This document shows, in pieces, positions 15,114 through 25,143 of a DNA stretch of 64,000 nucleotides; positions within the stretch are counted from its first letter, which is position 1, and each line of letters starts with the position of its first letter. Location of the stretch: NCBI RefSeq assembly GCF_900110025.1, contig NZ_FOCE01000001.1, forward strand, positions 413,382 through 477,381. Reading direction: 5' to 3'. The notes under the pieces are model-generated. The model was not told the origin of the DNA. It saw nothing but the letters and a program-made list of their open reading frames with translations, and did no database searches. This DNA comes from Gemmobacter aquatilis (GTDB lineage Bacteria; Pseudomonadota; Alphaproteobacteria; Rhodobacterales; Rhodobacteraceae). A program made the translations under genes and the position numbers.

Positions 15114-15698
15114 TCAGAGCGCGCGCATCCAGAATTGCAGCGGTTTGCGGCTTTCGGCGCTGTCGCCGACATCGGTCCAGGAAAACTCGGCCAGCACGCC
15201 GGGCAGCGGGGCGTAGCCGCGTTTTGTCCAGAAGGCATCGTTGCTGCGGTAGCTGGCGGGGCGGGCCGGGTGGTCGGCGGGGCGCAGCACCGAACAGAAG
15301 GCGACATGGCTGCGGCCCAGCGCGCGGGCATGGGCCTCGCGCAGGTCGAAGAAGCGGTGGCCAAGGCCCCTGCCCCGGTATTCGGGCAGCAGCACGGATT
15401 CGGCGCAATAGAAGATCCGGTCGAGCGGCACGCCGCAGGGTTTCAGCGGCGCGGCGAAATCTTCGGCGTGATCCTCCATCGGGGTGCCGGTGGCGGCGCC
15501 GACCAGCCGGTCCCCGTCAAAGGCGCCGACGAGAATGGCGCCGGGGCTGTCGCGGTAGGTTTGCAGATAGTCCCGTTCGTATTCCAGCGTGCCGTCATAG
15601 AGATAGGGCCAATCGCGGAACACCGCGATGCGCAGCCGCGCCACATCATCGAGCGCGGCATCGAGTGCGGCCCCGGTGAGGGTGCGGGTCTCGATCAT
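15114..15698 (-). CDS. GNAT-family N-acetyltransferase
   Basis: The 194-aa protein has the acetyl-CoA-binding pattern of GNAT enzymes: AILVGAFDGDRLVGAATG as strands 2-4, then YCAESVLLPEYRGRGLGHRFFD, where the RGRGLG loop binds the pyrophosphate. The acceptor is unknown. ATG 15698 overlaps the stop of the SnoaL-like gene upstream (ATGA), so the two are translated together. Confidence 0.87.
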   Translation of the reverse strand: MIETRTLTGAALDAALDDVARLRIAVFRDWPYLYDGTLEYERDYLQTYRDSPGAILVGAFDGDRLVGAATGTPMEDHAEDFAAPLKPCGVPLDRIFYCAESVLLPEYRGRGLGHRFFDLREAHARALGRSHVAFCSVLRPADHPARPASYRSNDAFWTKRGYAPLPGVLAEFSWTDVGDSAESRKPLQFWMRAL

Positions 15699-16093
15699 GC
15701 GGAAACCTGCGCAACCCAATCGTTGAGGTTGTAGAAGGTGGTGACGCGGGCGATCTTGCCGTCTTTCAGATCGAAGAACGCGCCGGCGGGCAGGATGTAG
15801 CGCTGGCCCTTCGCCTCGGGCAGGCCGGGGTCGGTTTGCAGATATTCGCCATGCACCACAAATTCGGCGGCGCCGCGTGTGGCGTCTTCGTTGACGAAGA
15901 TCACCATGTCTTTCAGGGTTTCGCGGTAGCTGACGCCCATGTGCGAGCAGAATTCGGCGAATTTCTCTTTGCCGAAACGGATGGCGCCCTCGTTCACGCG
16001 GTGTTCGATGTCATCGGTCACGCAGGCCAGCATGGCGGCGGCGTCACCGGCGTTGAAGGCGGCGTAATAGGCTTCGATCGTGGCGCGGGTCAT
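15695..16093 (-). CDS. SnoaL / ketosteroid-isomerase-like protein
   Basis: The 132-aa protein has the small cone-shaped fold of the SnoaL-like group. It opens IEAYYAAFNAGDAAAMLACV and ends with FFDLKDGKIARVTTFYNLNDW. The family includes isomerases and cyclases, and many members are uncharacterised. It matches the ketosteroid-isomerase-related type that often sits beside GNAT genes in Proteobacteria. It leads a coupled pair with the GNAT gene. Confidence 0.82.
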   Translation of the reverse strand: MTRATIEAYYAAFNAGDAAAMLACVTDDIEHRVNEGAIRFGKEKFAEFCSHMGVSYRETLKDMVIFVNEDATRGAAEFVVHGEYLQTDPGLPEAKGQRYILPAGAFFDLKDGKIARVTTFYNLNDWVAQVSA

Positions 16094-16184
16094 GGGCGGC
16101 TCCTGTCTCTTGCGATGCAGGTGTGCCATGGCGCGGGCGCGCCGCCAATGCCCATGCAGACAAATGGCGGCGCGTTTGCGACCC

Positions 16185-17030
16185 TTAGGCCAGGGCTGCG
16201 GCCATGGCGGCGGCAAGCGGCGTGGTGGGGCGACCGATCAGATGCGACAGCGTGCGGCTGTCATCGAACAGCGCACCGTCATTGGCGCGGGCATCGCTGT
16301 CGGCGAGGACGGCGGCGAAACCGGCGGGCAGGCCGAAGCCTTCCAGCGCCTTGGCATAATCGGCCTGCGGCAGCGCGACATAGCCCACCGTCTTGCCCGA
16401 TTGCGCGGCCAGTTCGGCGGCAAATTCGGCCATGGTATAGGCGGTATCCCCGGCGAGTTCGTAGGTCTTGCCCGCGTGGCCCGGCTCGGCAGCCACCACG
16501 GCGATGGCTTCGGCGTAATCGGCGCGGCTGGCCGAGGCGACGCGGCCTGCGGGGTTGGCACCGATCACCGCGCCATGCTCGATGGCGGCAGCAAGTGCGC
16601 CGAGGTAATTCTCGGTATACCAGCCATTGCGCAGCAGGGTGAAAGCCACGCCCGAAGCGCGCAGTGCGGCTTCGGTGGCGACATGGTCGGCGGCCAGCAG
16701 CATGGGCGAGGCATCGCCCTTGAGCAGCGAGGTATAGACGATGCGCCCGACGCCTGCGGCTTTGGCGGCGGCGATGACATTGGCGTGCTGCGCGGCGCGA
16801 TCGTTGAAATCGCTGGAAGAAATCAACACCAGCGTTTCGACGCCCGCCAGCGCCGGGGCGAGGGTTTCGGGTTTGGTGTAATCGAAGGCGCGGGCGGGCA
16901 CGCCAAGATCGGTGGCGCGGGCGGGATCGCGGACCAGCGCGATCAGATCGGCCTGCGGGGCGCGGGCTTTCAGGGCGGCGATGGCAAGGCGGCCAAGCTG
17001 GCCTGTGGCGCCGGTGAGGGCAATGGTCAT
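16185..17030 (-). CDS. qorB: NAD(P)H:quinone oxidoreductase, QorB/NmrA type
   Basis: The 281-aa protein starts MTIALTGATGQLGRLAIAAL, the dinucleotide-binding glycine loop of atypical short-chain dehydrogenases. It matches QorB of Escherichia coli, an NADPH-dependent quinone reductase, in length and in SLLKGDASPMLLAADHVATE. It is divergent from an HxlR regulator across a 91-bp gap, exactly as qorB is from qorR. It probably detoxifies quinones and is induced by them. I start at ATG 17030; an earlier start would add 22 residues reaching into the operator. Confidence 0.87.
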   Translation of the reverse strand: MTIALTGATGQLGRLAIAALKARAPQADLIALVRDPARATDLGVPARAFDYTKPETLAPALAGVETLVLISSSDFNDRAAQHANVIAAAKAAGVGRIVYTSLLKGDASPMLLAADHVATEAALRASGVAFTLLRNGWYTENYLGALAAAIEHGAVIGANPAGRVASASRADYAEAIAVVAAEPGHAGKTYELAGDTAYTMAEFAAELAAQSGKTVGYVALPQADYAKALEGFGLPAGFAAVLADSDARANDGALFDDSRTLSHLIGRPTTPLAAAMAAALA

Positions 17031-17074
17031 GGGTCTCTCCTGTTGTCCCGTGGTCTGGGGCAGAGATACGCCTT

Positions 17075-17093
17075 TACTTACGAAAGGGAAGTA
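17075..17093. promoter_or_regulatory. Candidate QorR operator
   Basis: An imperfect inverted repeat, TACTTACGAAAGGGAAGTA, lies between the divergent qorB and qorR starts. Its arms TACTT/AAGTA with internal C and G match the kind of site bound by HxlR-family repressors, so it probably controls both genes. Confidence 0.55.
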
Positions 17094-17121
17094 CATACAT
17101 TTTTGTTAGTATTCGGCGGAG

Positions 17122-17547
17122 ATGCAGATGGCCCCCCACGAAATTGCACAGATGACACAGGTGCCCGATGTGCTGGCGGCGCAATGCCCCTCGCGGCAGG
17201 TGTTGCAGCATATGACGAGCCGCTGGGGCACGCTGGTGCTGCTGGTGCTGGCGTCAGGGACGCATCGGTTCAGCGCGCTGCGGCGGCGGATCGGCGGGGT
17301 GAGCGAGCGGATGCTGGCGCAGACCTTGCAGGCGCTGGAGGGTGACGGGCTGGTGAAGCGGGTGGCGCATGACGTGGTGCCGCCGCATGTGGACTATAGC
17401 CTGACCCCGCTGGGGCAGGACGCGGCGGCGCGCGTGGCCGCGCTGACCGGCTGGATCGAGGCGGCACTGCCGCAGATCCTGGCGCATCGCGCGGGAGGAG
17501 ATCAGGCCGCCGATCTGGACGCCGATCAGGCCTTGTCGGTGACGTGA
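17122..17547 (+). CDS. qorR: HxlR-family redox-sensing regulator (QorR-like)
   Basis: The 141-aa winged-helix protein has the HxlR pattern: SRWGTLVLLVLASGTHRFSALRRRIGGVSERMLAQTLQALEGDGLV, then HVDYSLTPLG. A single cysteine stands in QCPSRQVL just before the first helix, the position of the thiol sensor in YodB and QorR. It should repress qorB and itself and release DNA when the cysteine reacts with quinones or diamide. Its last 22 bp overlap the convergent phosphatase gene. Confidence 0.88.
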   Translation: MQMAPHEIAQMTQVPDVLAAQCPSRQVLQHMTSRWGTLVLLVLASGTHRFSALRRRIGGVSERMLAQTLQALEGDGLVKRVAHDVVPPHVDYSLTPLGQDAAARVAALTGWIEAALPQILAHRAGGDQAADLDADQALSVT

Positions 17548-18023
17548 TCCGGGGCGGATTCGGGAGTGGATTCGGGGATGGGCGGGCCGAAGCGGGCAAG
17601 CAGCCGGTCGCGGATCTGATCGCGCGCCTGACGATAGGCGGCCAGTTTCGCATCGCGGGTTTCGCCGATCGCGGTGGGATCGAGGATCGGCCAGAATTCG
17701 ACATCCAGATGATAGAAGCGCGTCAGGTCCAGCGCCTGTTTCTGGCTGGCGGGCGACAGCGCGATGATCAGATCATACTGGCTGAGGTCATCGCCCCATT
17801 CGGCCATTTCCTCGAACGAGCGGGACCGATGGCGGCTGAGTTCGATCCCCAGCTCGCGGCAGACGGCGACCGAGAAGCCATCCACCTCCATATCATTGCG
17901 CACGCCCGCCGATTGCACATAGGCGCGCTGGCCATAGAGCTTTTTCATCAGCGCTTCGGCCATGGGCGAGCGCACGGCGTTGTGGTCGCAGCAGAACAGC
18001 ACAGAGGACGGAAAGCCGTTCAA
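17526..18023 (-). CDS. Low-molecular-weight protein-tyrosine-phosphatase-like / ArsC-type protein
   Basis: The 165-aa protein has the phosphate-binding loop CDHNAVRS (C-x5-R-S) near the N-terminus and the general-acid aspartate in WPILDPTA. Enzymes of this fold dephosphorylate tyrosine or reduce arsenate. There is no nearby arsenical pump gene, so the arsenate role is not supported by context. It lies two bases after the UPF0262 gene and completes the hisD operon, a standard order in Rhodobacterales. Confidence 0.85.
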   Translation of the reverse strand: MNGFPSSVLFCCDHNAVRSPMAEALMKKLYGQRAYVQSAGVRNDMEVDGFSVAVCRELGIELSRHRSRSFEEMAEWGDDLSQYDLIIALSPASQKQALDLTRFYHLDVEFWPILDPTAIGETRDAKLAAYRQARDQIRDRLLARFGPPIPESTPESAPDHVTDKA

Positions 18024-18025
18024 GC

Positions 18026-18505
18026 TCAGCCCCAGTGCAGGACGCAGATCAGGGTGAACAAACGGCGTGCGGTATCCATATCCACGTCAGCCTTGCCTTC
18101 CAGCCGCTCCTGCAACACGCGGGCGCCTTCATTATGGATGCCCCGGCGCGCCATGTCGATTGCTTCGATCTGGCCGGGCGGCAGACGTTTGACCGCGTCG
18201 AAATAGCTTTCGCAGATCTGGAAGTAATCCTTCACCACCTGCCGGAACGGGCCAAGGGACAGATGGAACTCGCCCAGCTTGTCGCCGGTTTCCTGCGAGA
18301 TGTCGAAGACCAGCCGCCCCTCGCGGATCGCCAGCGCCAGCCGGTAGGGGCCGGGCGGCACCGCGCGGCCTTCGCGGGCGGGCAGGCCAAAGCTGTTCTC
18401 CTCCAGCAGATCGAAGATCGCCACGCGGCGTTCCTGTTCGATCTGCGGAGTTGCCGCCTTGAGGCCGCTTTCGTCGATCTCGATATGGCAGATGCGGTTA
18501 CTCAA
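18026..18505 (-). CDS. UPF0262 family protein
   Basis: The 159-aa protein belongs to a conserved family of unknown function that follows hisD in Rhodobacterales. Typical stretches are RICHIEIDESGL at the start and GPFRQVVKDYFQICESYFDAV near residue 100. The family-like N-terminus begins at a TTG (18505) that overlaps the end of hisD by 8 bp; no ATG lies nearby in a suitable place. There is no signal peptide or membrane segment. Confidence 0.85.
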   Translation of the reverse strand: MSNRICHIEIDESGLKAATPQIEQERRVAIFDLLEENSFGLPAREGRAVPPGPYRLALAIREGRLVFDISQETGDKLGEFHLSLGPFRQVVKDYFQICESYFDAVKRLPPGQIEAIDMARRGIHNEGARVLQERLEGKADVDMDTARRLFTLICVLHWG

Positions 18506-19811
18506 TTTGGCCTCCGTTGAGCCGGGCCAGACGCGCGCGAACCGAAAGTCCATGCGCCTCAAGGCTTTCCGAAATGGCGAGACGTTCGGCGGCCGGACCG
18601 ATGGCCGCCATCGCCTCGGGCGTCATCTTGGCAAGCGTGGTGCGTTTGAGGAAGTCCAACACCGACAGACCCGAGGAAAAACGCGCCGAGCGTGCCGTGG
18701 GCAGCACATGATTCGGGCCGCCGACGTAATCGCCGATCGCCTCGGGCGTCCAGCCACCGAGGAAAATCGCCCCGGCATGGGTGATCTGTTCGGCCAGCGC
18801 CTCGGGGTCGGCGACGCAAAGCTCCAGATGTTCGGGTGCCACGCGGTTGGACAGGCGCGCGGCCTCGGCCAGATCGCGGGTCAGGATGACGGCGCCGAAA
18901 TCGCGCCAGCTGGCCCCGGCGATGGCGCGGCGTTCCAGCGTCTTCAGCCGCTTTTCGACGGCGGCCACCACCGCATCGGCAAAGGCGGCATCGGGGGTGA
19001 CGAGAATCGATTGCGCCGATTCGTCATGTTCGGCCTGGGACAGCAGGTCGAGCGCGATCCAGTCGGGGTCATTGTCGGCATCGGCGATGACGAGGATTTC
19101 CGAAGGGCCGGCGATCATGTCGATGCCGACCTTGCCGAAGACGCGGCGCTTGGCGGCGGCGACGAAAGCGTTGCCGGGGCCGGTGATCTTGTCCACCGGC
19201 GCGATGCTTTCGGTGCCATAGGCCAGCGCCGCAATCGCCTGCGCCCCGCCGATGCGATAGATCACATCCACCCCGGCGATCTGCGCCGCCAGCAGCACCA
19301 GCGGATTGACCACGCCGCCCGGCGTCGGGCAGGCGATGGCCAGACGCTCCACCCCCGCGACCTTGGCGGGAATGGCGTTCATCAGCACGGAAGACGGATA
19401 AGAGGCCAGCCCGCCCGGCACATAGAGCCCCGCCGCCGAAACCGGCGTCCAGCGCCAGCCGAGCGTGGCGCCCGAGGCATCCTGCCACAGCGCATTTTCG
19501 GGCAGTTGCCGTTCGTGATAGGCGCGGATGCGCGCGGCGGCCAGTTCCAGCGCGGCGCGATCTTCCGGCCCGACCTTGGCCACCTCGGCCGCGATTTCAT
19601 CGGGCGAGAAGGCGAGGGTTTCGGGCGTCAGCGCCAGCCGGTCAAACCGCGCGGTCAGGTCAATCACCGCCGCATCGCCCCGCGCGCGCACATCGGCAAT
19701 GATGGCGGCAACGGCGCTGTCCACATCGGGGCTGTCTTCCCGCTTCATGCCCAGAAGTGCAGTGAAGGCAGCCTCGAACCCGGCATCCGTGGTGGCAAGG
19801 AAATGGGGCAT
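18498..19811 (-). CDS. hisD: Histidinol dehydrogenase
   Basis: The enzyme makes the last two oxidations of histidine synthesis, from L-histidinol to L-histidine, with NAD and zinc. The 437-aa product contains YVPGGLASYPSSVLMNAIPA, VDKITGPGNAFVAAAKR and IDMIAGPSEILVIAD, all strongly conserved in HisD, and the C-terminal LPTARSARFSSGLSV. I use ATG 19811 (MPHFLATT). It leads the UPF0262 and phosphatase genes, with which it overlaps or almost touches. Confidence 0.96.
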   Translation of the reverse strand: MPHFLATTDAGFEAAFTALLGMKREDSPDVDSAVAAIIADVRARGDAAVIDLTARFDRLALTPETLAFSPDEIAAEVAKVGPEDRAALELAAARIRAYHERQLPENALWQDASGATLGWRWTPVSAAGLYVPGGLASYPSSVLMNAIPAKVAGVERLAIACPTPGGVVNPLVLLAAQIAGVDVIYRIGGAQAIAALAYGTESIAPVDKITGPGNAFVAAAKRRVFGKVGIDMIAGPSEILVIADADNDPDWIALDLLSQAEHDESAQSILVTPDAAFADAVVAAVEKRLKTLERRAIAGASWRDFGAVILTRDLAEAARLSNRVAPEHLELCVADPEALAEQITHAGAIFLGGWTPEAIGDYVGGPNHVLPTARSARFSSGLSVLDFLKRTTLAKMTPEAMAAIGPAAERLAISESLEAHGLSVRARLARLNGGQIE

Positions 19812-19888
19812 GGCGGCATCCTTTGGCAAAAGCTGTGCGGTTTCCTTAGCCTGCAAGCCCCGGCGTCTCAAGCGCGGCGAGGACAGAA

Positions 19889-20014
19889 CCGGGGCTCTGC
19901 CCCGGACCCCGGGATATTTAAGAACAGAAAATGAAGGGGGCGGCGCTTTTCTTCATTTTCTGTTCTTAAATATCCTGGGGTGAATTGGCCGCAGGCCAAG
20001 AGGGGCAAAGCCCC
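19889..20014. repeat. Head-to-head inverted element between hisD and the DUF2948 gene
   Basis: Two copies of a GGATATTT element face each other. Perfect 23-bp arms lie at 19913-19935 and 19952-19974 around a 16-base loop. Outside each arm is a GC hairpin: CCGGGGC-TCT-GCCCCGG at 19889-19905 and GGGGC-AAA-GCCCC at 20002-20014. Related elements occur at 31603, 39220, 51143 and 56600. Confidence 0.8.
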
Positions 20015-20093
20015 TGCCCCGCCCAACGGCCCGGCGCTGCGCCCGCAGGGCGCGGCGCTGGGTGGCGGGAGGGTTTGGGGTCAGGGGCCGTGA

Positions 20094-20570
20094 TCAGACG
20101 CCGTGTTCGGGGGCCTTGCCCGAGGGGGCGAGGTAGGGGCGGGTCACATCGCGCAGGGTGGCTTCCAGCGCTTCGACCTGCAGGGCGATGGCGCCGTCCC
20201 CGGCGAGGGTGAGGATCACCTCGCCGCTGCCCTCTGCGCCCGGCACGAACTGTACATCGAGCAGCGACAGGATGGTGTCGCGGTCGCTGCGGTCGATGCC
20301 CTGGCTGCGCACGGACAGCACGCCGCGCAGCAGCAGGATGGCGCGCACCCGTTCATAGCCGCGCCCGGCGCTGTCAGCCGCGGCACGGTCTTCCCAGCGG
20401 AAACGGTTGAGCAGCAGGGCGAATTCGTGGCGGTGGCGGTTCCAGCTCATTTCGGTGATCGGGAAGACTGCATCCTGCAGCAGGGCCGCGATGACCTTCA
20501 GATCCTCGGCATCCTCGGCCCCGAGATAGAGCGGCGCCTCGGTTCCGTCTTCGAATCGTGCGTCACTCAT
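20094..20570 (-). CDS. DUF2948 family protein
   Basis: The 158-aa protein matches the DUF2948 family found between murA and hisD in Rhodobacterales. It has LGAEDAEDLKVIAALLQDAV and RFRWED near the N-terminus, and a beta-rich C-terminal half ending in VEALEATLRDVTRPYLAPSGK. The function is unknown. Its start overlaps the end of the GIY-YIG gene by 8 bp, so the usual coupling to murA has been replaced here by coupling to the inserted gene. Confidence 0.85.
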   Translation of the reverse strand: MSDARFEDGTEAPLYLGAEDAEDLKVIAALLQDAVFPITEMSWNRHRHEFALLLNRFRWEDRAAADSAGRGYERVRAILLLRGVLSVRSQGIDRSDRDTILSLLDVQFVPGAEGSGEVILTLAGDGAIALQVEALEATLRDVTRPYLAPSGKAPEHGV

Positions 20571-21477
20571 GGGGAGATGGCTCCTGTTCATTCAGCAACT
20601 GCGCTTCCCAATCCTTGTAGCTCTTTCCACTTGGGACATGGCGCCATTCTTTGGGGCCACTTGAAGATCGCCCCAGTACCACTGAAGAAGCCGCGCTTGC
20701 GCTGGGAAAGGCATAGTTCTTGGCAAAGATACAAAGGTCGCCCAGAGGTAAGAGGACACCTGATGCCCTGAGTTCGACATAGAGTTGGCGATAGGTGGCA
20801 TAGTCGACACCCGCCCACTCTGCGCGGGCTGTTGAGCCAGCCTGCACGACAAATTCACCTTCCTGAAGCAAGGCGTGGGCAGAAAGGCCGACCCGTGGGG
20901 ATACCAACTGGAACTGAACCGGGGCCGGGCCGGGACCAATGGCAACAGGTGCGTTGCCCAGATCGCGACGCGCGCGCTCGAGGAACATATCAACACGGAT
21001 GGCTGGAAGGACAGTATTCAATGTGTCCAGAAAGGACTCCATATTTGCCCGCGCCGCCTCGGAAAGACTGCTGCGCGGCGGGGTGTTCGCATTTTCCAGT
21101 TCTGTGTTCGCCACTTCTCGCGCCCGTTCGACCAGCCGCGACTCAAGATATTTCACATGCGCCTTGTGCAGGTTATTGGCGGCGGAAGTGATGATCACGA
21201 CACGTGTCCACCAATCCTTCTTCACGTCGTGCTGACGCAGGCGGCTGGCGACATCCTCGCTTTCGCCGATATAAGCGAAAGGGCCTCCGTCCTGCCTTTC
21301 ACCCAGCAGAAGATAGACGCCTGTAAAAGACGCCTCTGCCCGCTTTAGGCCCTCTGCAATCTGCTGGCGCGGGATGCGCAAGACATGCCCCGTCCAGTTG
21401 AAAACCTCAGCCGTGAGCATTCCTTCGGGGTTGCCATCGACGAAAAACAGCTCCAGAGACCGCCCGCGCGTGTTCAT
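20563..21477 (-). CDS. GIY-YIG nuclease-family protein with DUF4357-type tail
   Basis: The 304-aa protein has a GIY-YIG domain: TGVYLLLGERQDGGPFAYIGESEDVASRLRQH supplies the two tyrosine-bearing strands and the arginine helix, and ESRLV supplies the metal-binding glutamate. The C-terminal part (AEWAGVDYATYRQLYVELRASGVL, then FPSASAASSVVLGRSSSGPKEW) matches the DUF4357 domain often fused to it. It may be a DNA nuclease or a stress protein; no partner gene is visible. It sits between murA and the DUF2948 gene, which are usually adjacent, so it is a recent addition to the operon. ATG 21477 is supported by the start of family similarity. Confidence 0.82.
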   Translation of the reverse strand: MNTRGRSLELFFVDGNPEGMLTAEVFNWTGHVLRIPRQQIAEGLKRAEASFTGVYLLLGERQDGGPFAYIGESEDVASRLRQHDVKKDWWTRVVIITSAANNLHKAHVKYLESRLVERAREVANTELENANTPPRSSLSEAARANMESFLDTLNTVLPAIRVDMFLERARRDLGNAPVAIGPGPAPVQFQLVSPRVGLSAHALLQEGEFVVQAGSTARAEWAGVDYATYRQLYVELRASGVLLPLGDLCIFAKNYAFPSASAASSVVLGRSSSGPKEWRHVPSGKSYKDWEAQLLNEQEPSPHE

Positions 21478-21514
21478 ATCTTGCCCCGCACGCTGGGAAT
21501 GGCGCAATACTCCA

Positions 21515-22783
<1,269 letters not shown>

Positions 22784-22792
22784 CTGCCCGCC

Positions 22793-22990
22793 TCACTTTT
22801 CGCTTTTATCGGTTTCATTGCCTGCTGCCCCTTCGGCGCGCGCCCTCGCCTGAGCCTTGCGCCGGGCCATATTGGCCTTCAGCGCGGCTTTCAGCCGGTC
22901 TTCGCGCGTATTCTCGCCGCCCGGCGCCTTGCGGGCGGGTTTCGGTCCGGGGCCAGCGGAACGGGAGGGGAGGTCGTCAGGATCGCTCAT
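22793..22990 (-). CDS. Small conserved protein upstream of murA
   Basis: The 65-aa product is hydrophilic and rich in Arg, Lys and Ala. It has a central NTREDRLKAALKANMARRKAQARARA that would form a basic helix. Its position 9 bp before murA and its good start suggest it is real and co-transcribed. The function is unknown. Confidence 0.7.
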   Translation of the reverse strand: MSDPDDLPSRSAGPGPKPARKAPGGENTREDRLKAALKANMARRKAQARARAEGAAGNETDKSEK

Positions 22991-23102
22991 GGGGCTGTGT
23001 GTAACGCAGGTGCAAAAAAGGGTCCAGATTGCGCTTGCACAGGTCGGAGATTACGTCTAATCAGCCGCCACGCCCGGCAAGGATACGCCGAAGCGCCCCG
23101 GC

Positions 23103-23177
<75 letters not shown>

Positions 23178-23221
23178 TTTTTCCCTTGGAAAATCAGATG
23201 GATCACCCGGCTGACTTGCGG

Positions 23222-24007
23222 TCATGTGCTGCGCGCGCCTGTGCGCAATGTGCCGGACAGGAACCAGATCGCCAAACCCGCGCTGTAGATCAGCACGGCG
23301 GTGTAGAGGGTGAGCGAGGTCAGGTGATCCGGGGGGACGCGGTCGAAGTGGTGCAGGAACGGCGGCAGCAGGATCAGGTCATAGGCCAGAAACCCTGACA
23401 GGGCGACGATGGCCGCCGCGCGCGATCCGCCAAGGCAGACCTGCGCATAGACCAGCGAGAGGCCCAGAAAGATCAGCCCGAACAGGGTGGAGGAGTGCGG
23501 CGACAGCGGCCAGGGGAACACGGTGGGCAGGCGCGCGACAAGGGCGGCGCCCGCCAAGGCCAGCGCAAGGGCGAAGACGCCGGTCGAGAGGCGCACCAGC
23601 GGTGACAGGGGGCGCGGGTCGGGATCGGGCGCGGCAAGGCGCAGCACCTGCACCAGCAGGGCGGCAGAGGCGATGGCAGTGCCTGCGGCAACCCCGGCAT
23701 GCGGGGCATAGGCCCCCTGCCCTGCGAGGGTCAACCCGGCCAGATACAGGCCCGCGCTGCCATAGATCCCCACCAGCGCCACCAGCGACCCGGCGACGGC
23801 GCGCACCTGACCGGCGACCAGCCCGGACCACAGCGCCCCGGTGCCCAGCGCGCCACAGATCGCGCCGATGAAGGTGAAGGACAGCGGCGTGTCGGGCCAG
23901 GGCCAAAGCGCCGCAGCCCAGCCCTGCCGCCCGGCAAAGCCAAAGGCAAGTGCGGCATAGATCGCCCCTGCCGCGACGAGGATCAGGCGAATCGACCGAA
24001 CGGACAT
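23222..24007 (-). CDS. Polytopic membrane protein of unknown function
   Basis: The 261-aa product has about eight hydrophobic segments and little else, for example LILVAAGAIYAALAFGFAG at the start and LTLYTAVLIYSAGLAIWFLSG near the end. A histidine-rich loop (PPFLHHFDRVPPDHL) lies before the last helix. I do not recognise a precise family. ATG 24007 is chosen because the longer frame adds a non-hydrophobic tail. It stands alone next to tRNA-Thr. Confidence 0.72.
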   Translation of the reverse strand: MSVRSIRLILVAAGAIYAALAFGFAGRQGWAAALWPWPDTPLSFTFIGAICGALGTGALWSGLVAGQVRAVAGSLVALVGIYGSAGLYLAGLTLAGQGAYAPHAGVAAGTAIASAALLVQVLRLAAPDPDPRPLSPLVRLSTGVFALALALAGAALVARLPTVFPWPLSPHSSTLFGLIFLGLSLVYAQVCLGGSRAAAIVALSGFLAYDLILLPPFLHHFDRVPPDHLTSLTLYTAVLIYSAGLAIWFLSGTLRTGARST

Positions 24008-24195
24008 TTCTGCCCCCCTTTCCGGGTACAGGATGCGCTGCGGCACGGCCTCCGGCAACAGATGCGGCGGCGAAATGGGCTACGACAGGCGCCGCACGAA
24101 ACCCCGGTGCGCCGCTTCAACCTGCGGGCAGAGCCGCCTTGCAACACCCGCCCCCCGCCGCTACGGATGGGTTCAGTGATTGAGTGAAGGTTCTT

Positions 24196-25044
24196 ATGCC
24201 CGCATTTGCCCCCCGACTGTCCGATCTTCCGGCCAATGCCGAGGTTTCGCTGAACCTTGTTCTGGAGACGGAGAATTATTTCCTCGAAGCGCATGTCTTC
24301 GATCAGGACAAGATCTTTGTCACCTTCGAGAATGCCAATCCGCGCGGGCCACGGCCCGAGAAATACCGCGCGGGCTGGGGCAGCGAGGCGCTGCGCAAGC
24401 GGCGCATTTCCACGCTGTGCGTGAAGCCCAAGATCCCCGACTGGTATCTGAAGCCCGATCTGGCAGAAGCCTTTGTCAGCCTGCGGCCCTGGCTTGCGGG
24501 GTTTACCCGGGTCATCGCCTATGGCGGCTCGATGGGCGGGTTTGGGGCGCTGACCTATGCCGATACGATGGGGGCGACAGATGTGGTTGCGATGAACCCG
24601 CAATCCACGATGAACCCGACGCTGGTGCCTTGGGAAACCCGGTTCAAGGCGGCGCCGCGTGGCGAATTTGTGGGCCGCTACGGCGATGCGAAGGGGAATT
24701 TTGTCAACACGCCGCGCGTGCTTATTCTGGTGGACCGATATTTCCCGGAGGATTGGGGGCATGTGTCCCGGTTGCATCCCGGATCGTACCGCGCCGTGAA
24801 TGTGCCCTTCCTGCAGCACGGCCTGCCGACGGCGCTGGCGAAAATGGGCGTGCTGAGCTGGATGATCCAGAGCCTTGCCGATGACAGCTTTACCGAGGCG
24901 GAATTCTATCGCCGCATCCGCGCGCGGCGGCAATCGCGGCGCTATATCCGCACGATGCACACGCTGACCAGCGGCAATCCGCGCCGCAAGGCGATCGTGG
25001 CCAGAACGCTGGGCCCGGTTCGCCGGGATCTGGACGACGAGTGA
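24196..25044 (+). CDS. Alpha/beta-hydrolase-fold protein
   Basis: The 282-aa protein has the nucleophile elbow GGSMGGFGAL near residue 115, so a serine hydrolase fold is likely. The DVVAMNPQSTMNP stretch after it, and the C-terminal basic region (RRIRARRQSRRYIRT), resemble proteins seen near surface polysaccharide genes. A catalytic histidine may be the one in FLQHGLPTAL. AAGG stands 5 bases before ATG 24196; an in-frame GTG at 24184 is possible. The substrate is unknown. Confidence 0.75.
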   Translation: MPAFAPRLSDLPANAEVSLNLVLETENYFLEAHVFDQDKIFVTFENANPRGPRPEKYRAGWGSEALRKRRISTLCVKPKIPDWYLKPDLAEAFVSLRPWLAGFTRVIAYGGSMGGFGALTYADTMGATDVVAMNPQSTMNPTLVPWETRFKAAPRGEFVGRYGDAKGNFVNTPRVLILVDRYFPEDWGHVSRLHPGSYRAVNVPFLQHGLPTALAKMGVLSWMIQSLADDSFTEAEFYRRIRARRQSRRYIRTMHTLTSGNPRRKAIVARTLGPVRRDLDDE

Positions 25045-25143
25045 CGTTCGCGTGATCGGTTCCTTTTGCGATTCCGGTGCGGCGGGAAACGGGGAATGAT
25101 CTGCGGCGGCGGCATGGGCCTGTTCTGACAAGGATATCACGGG

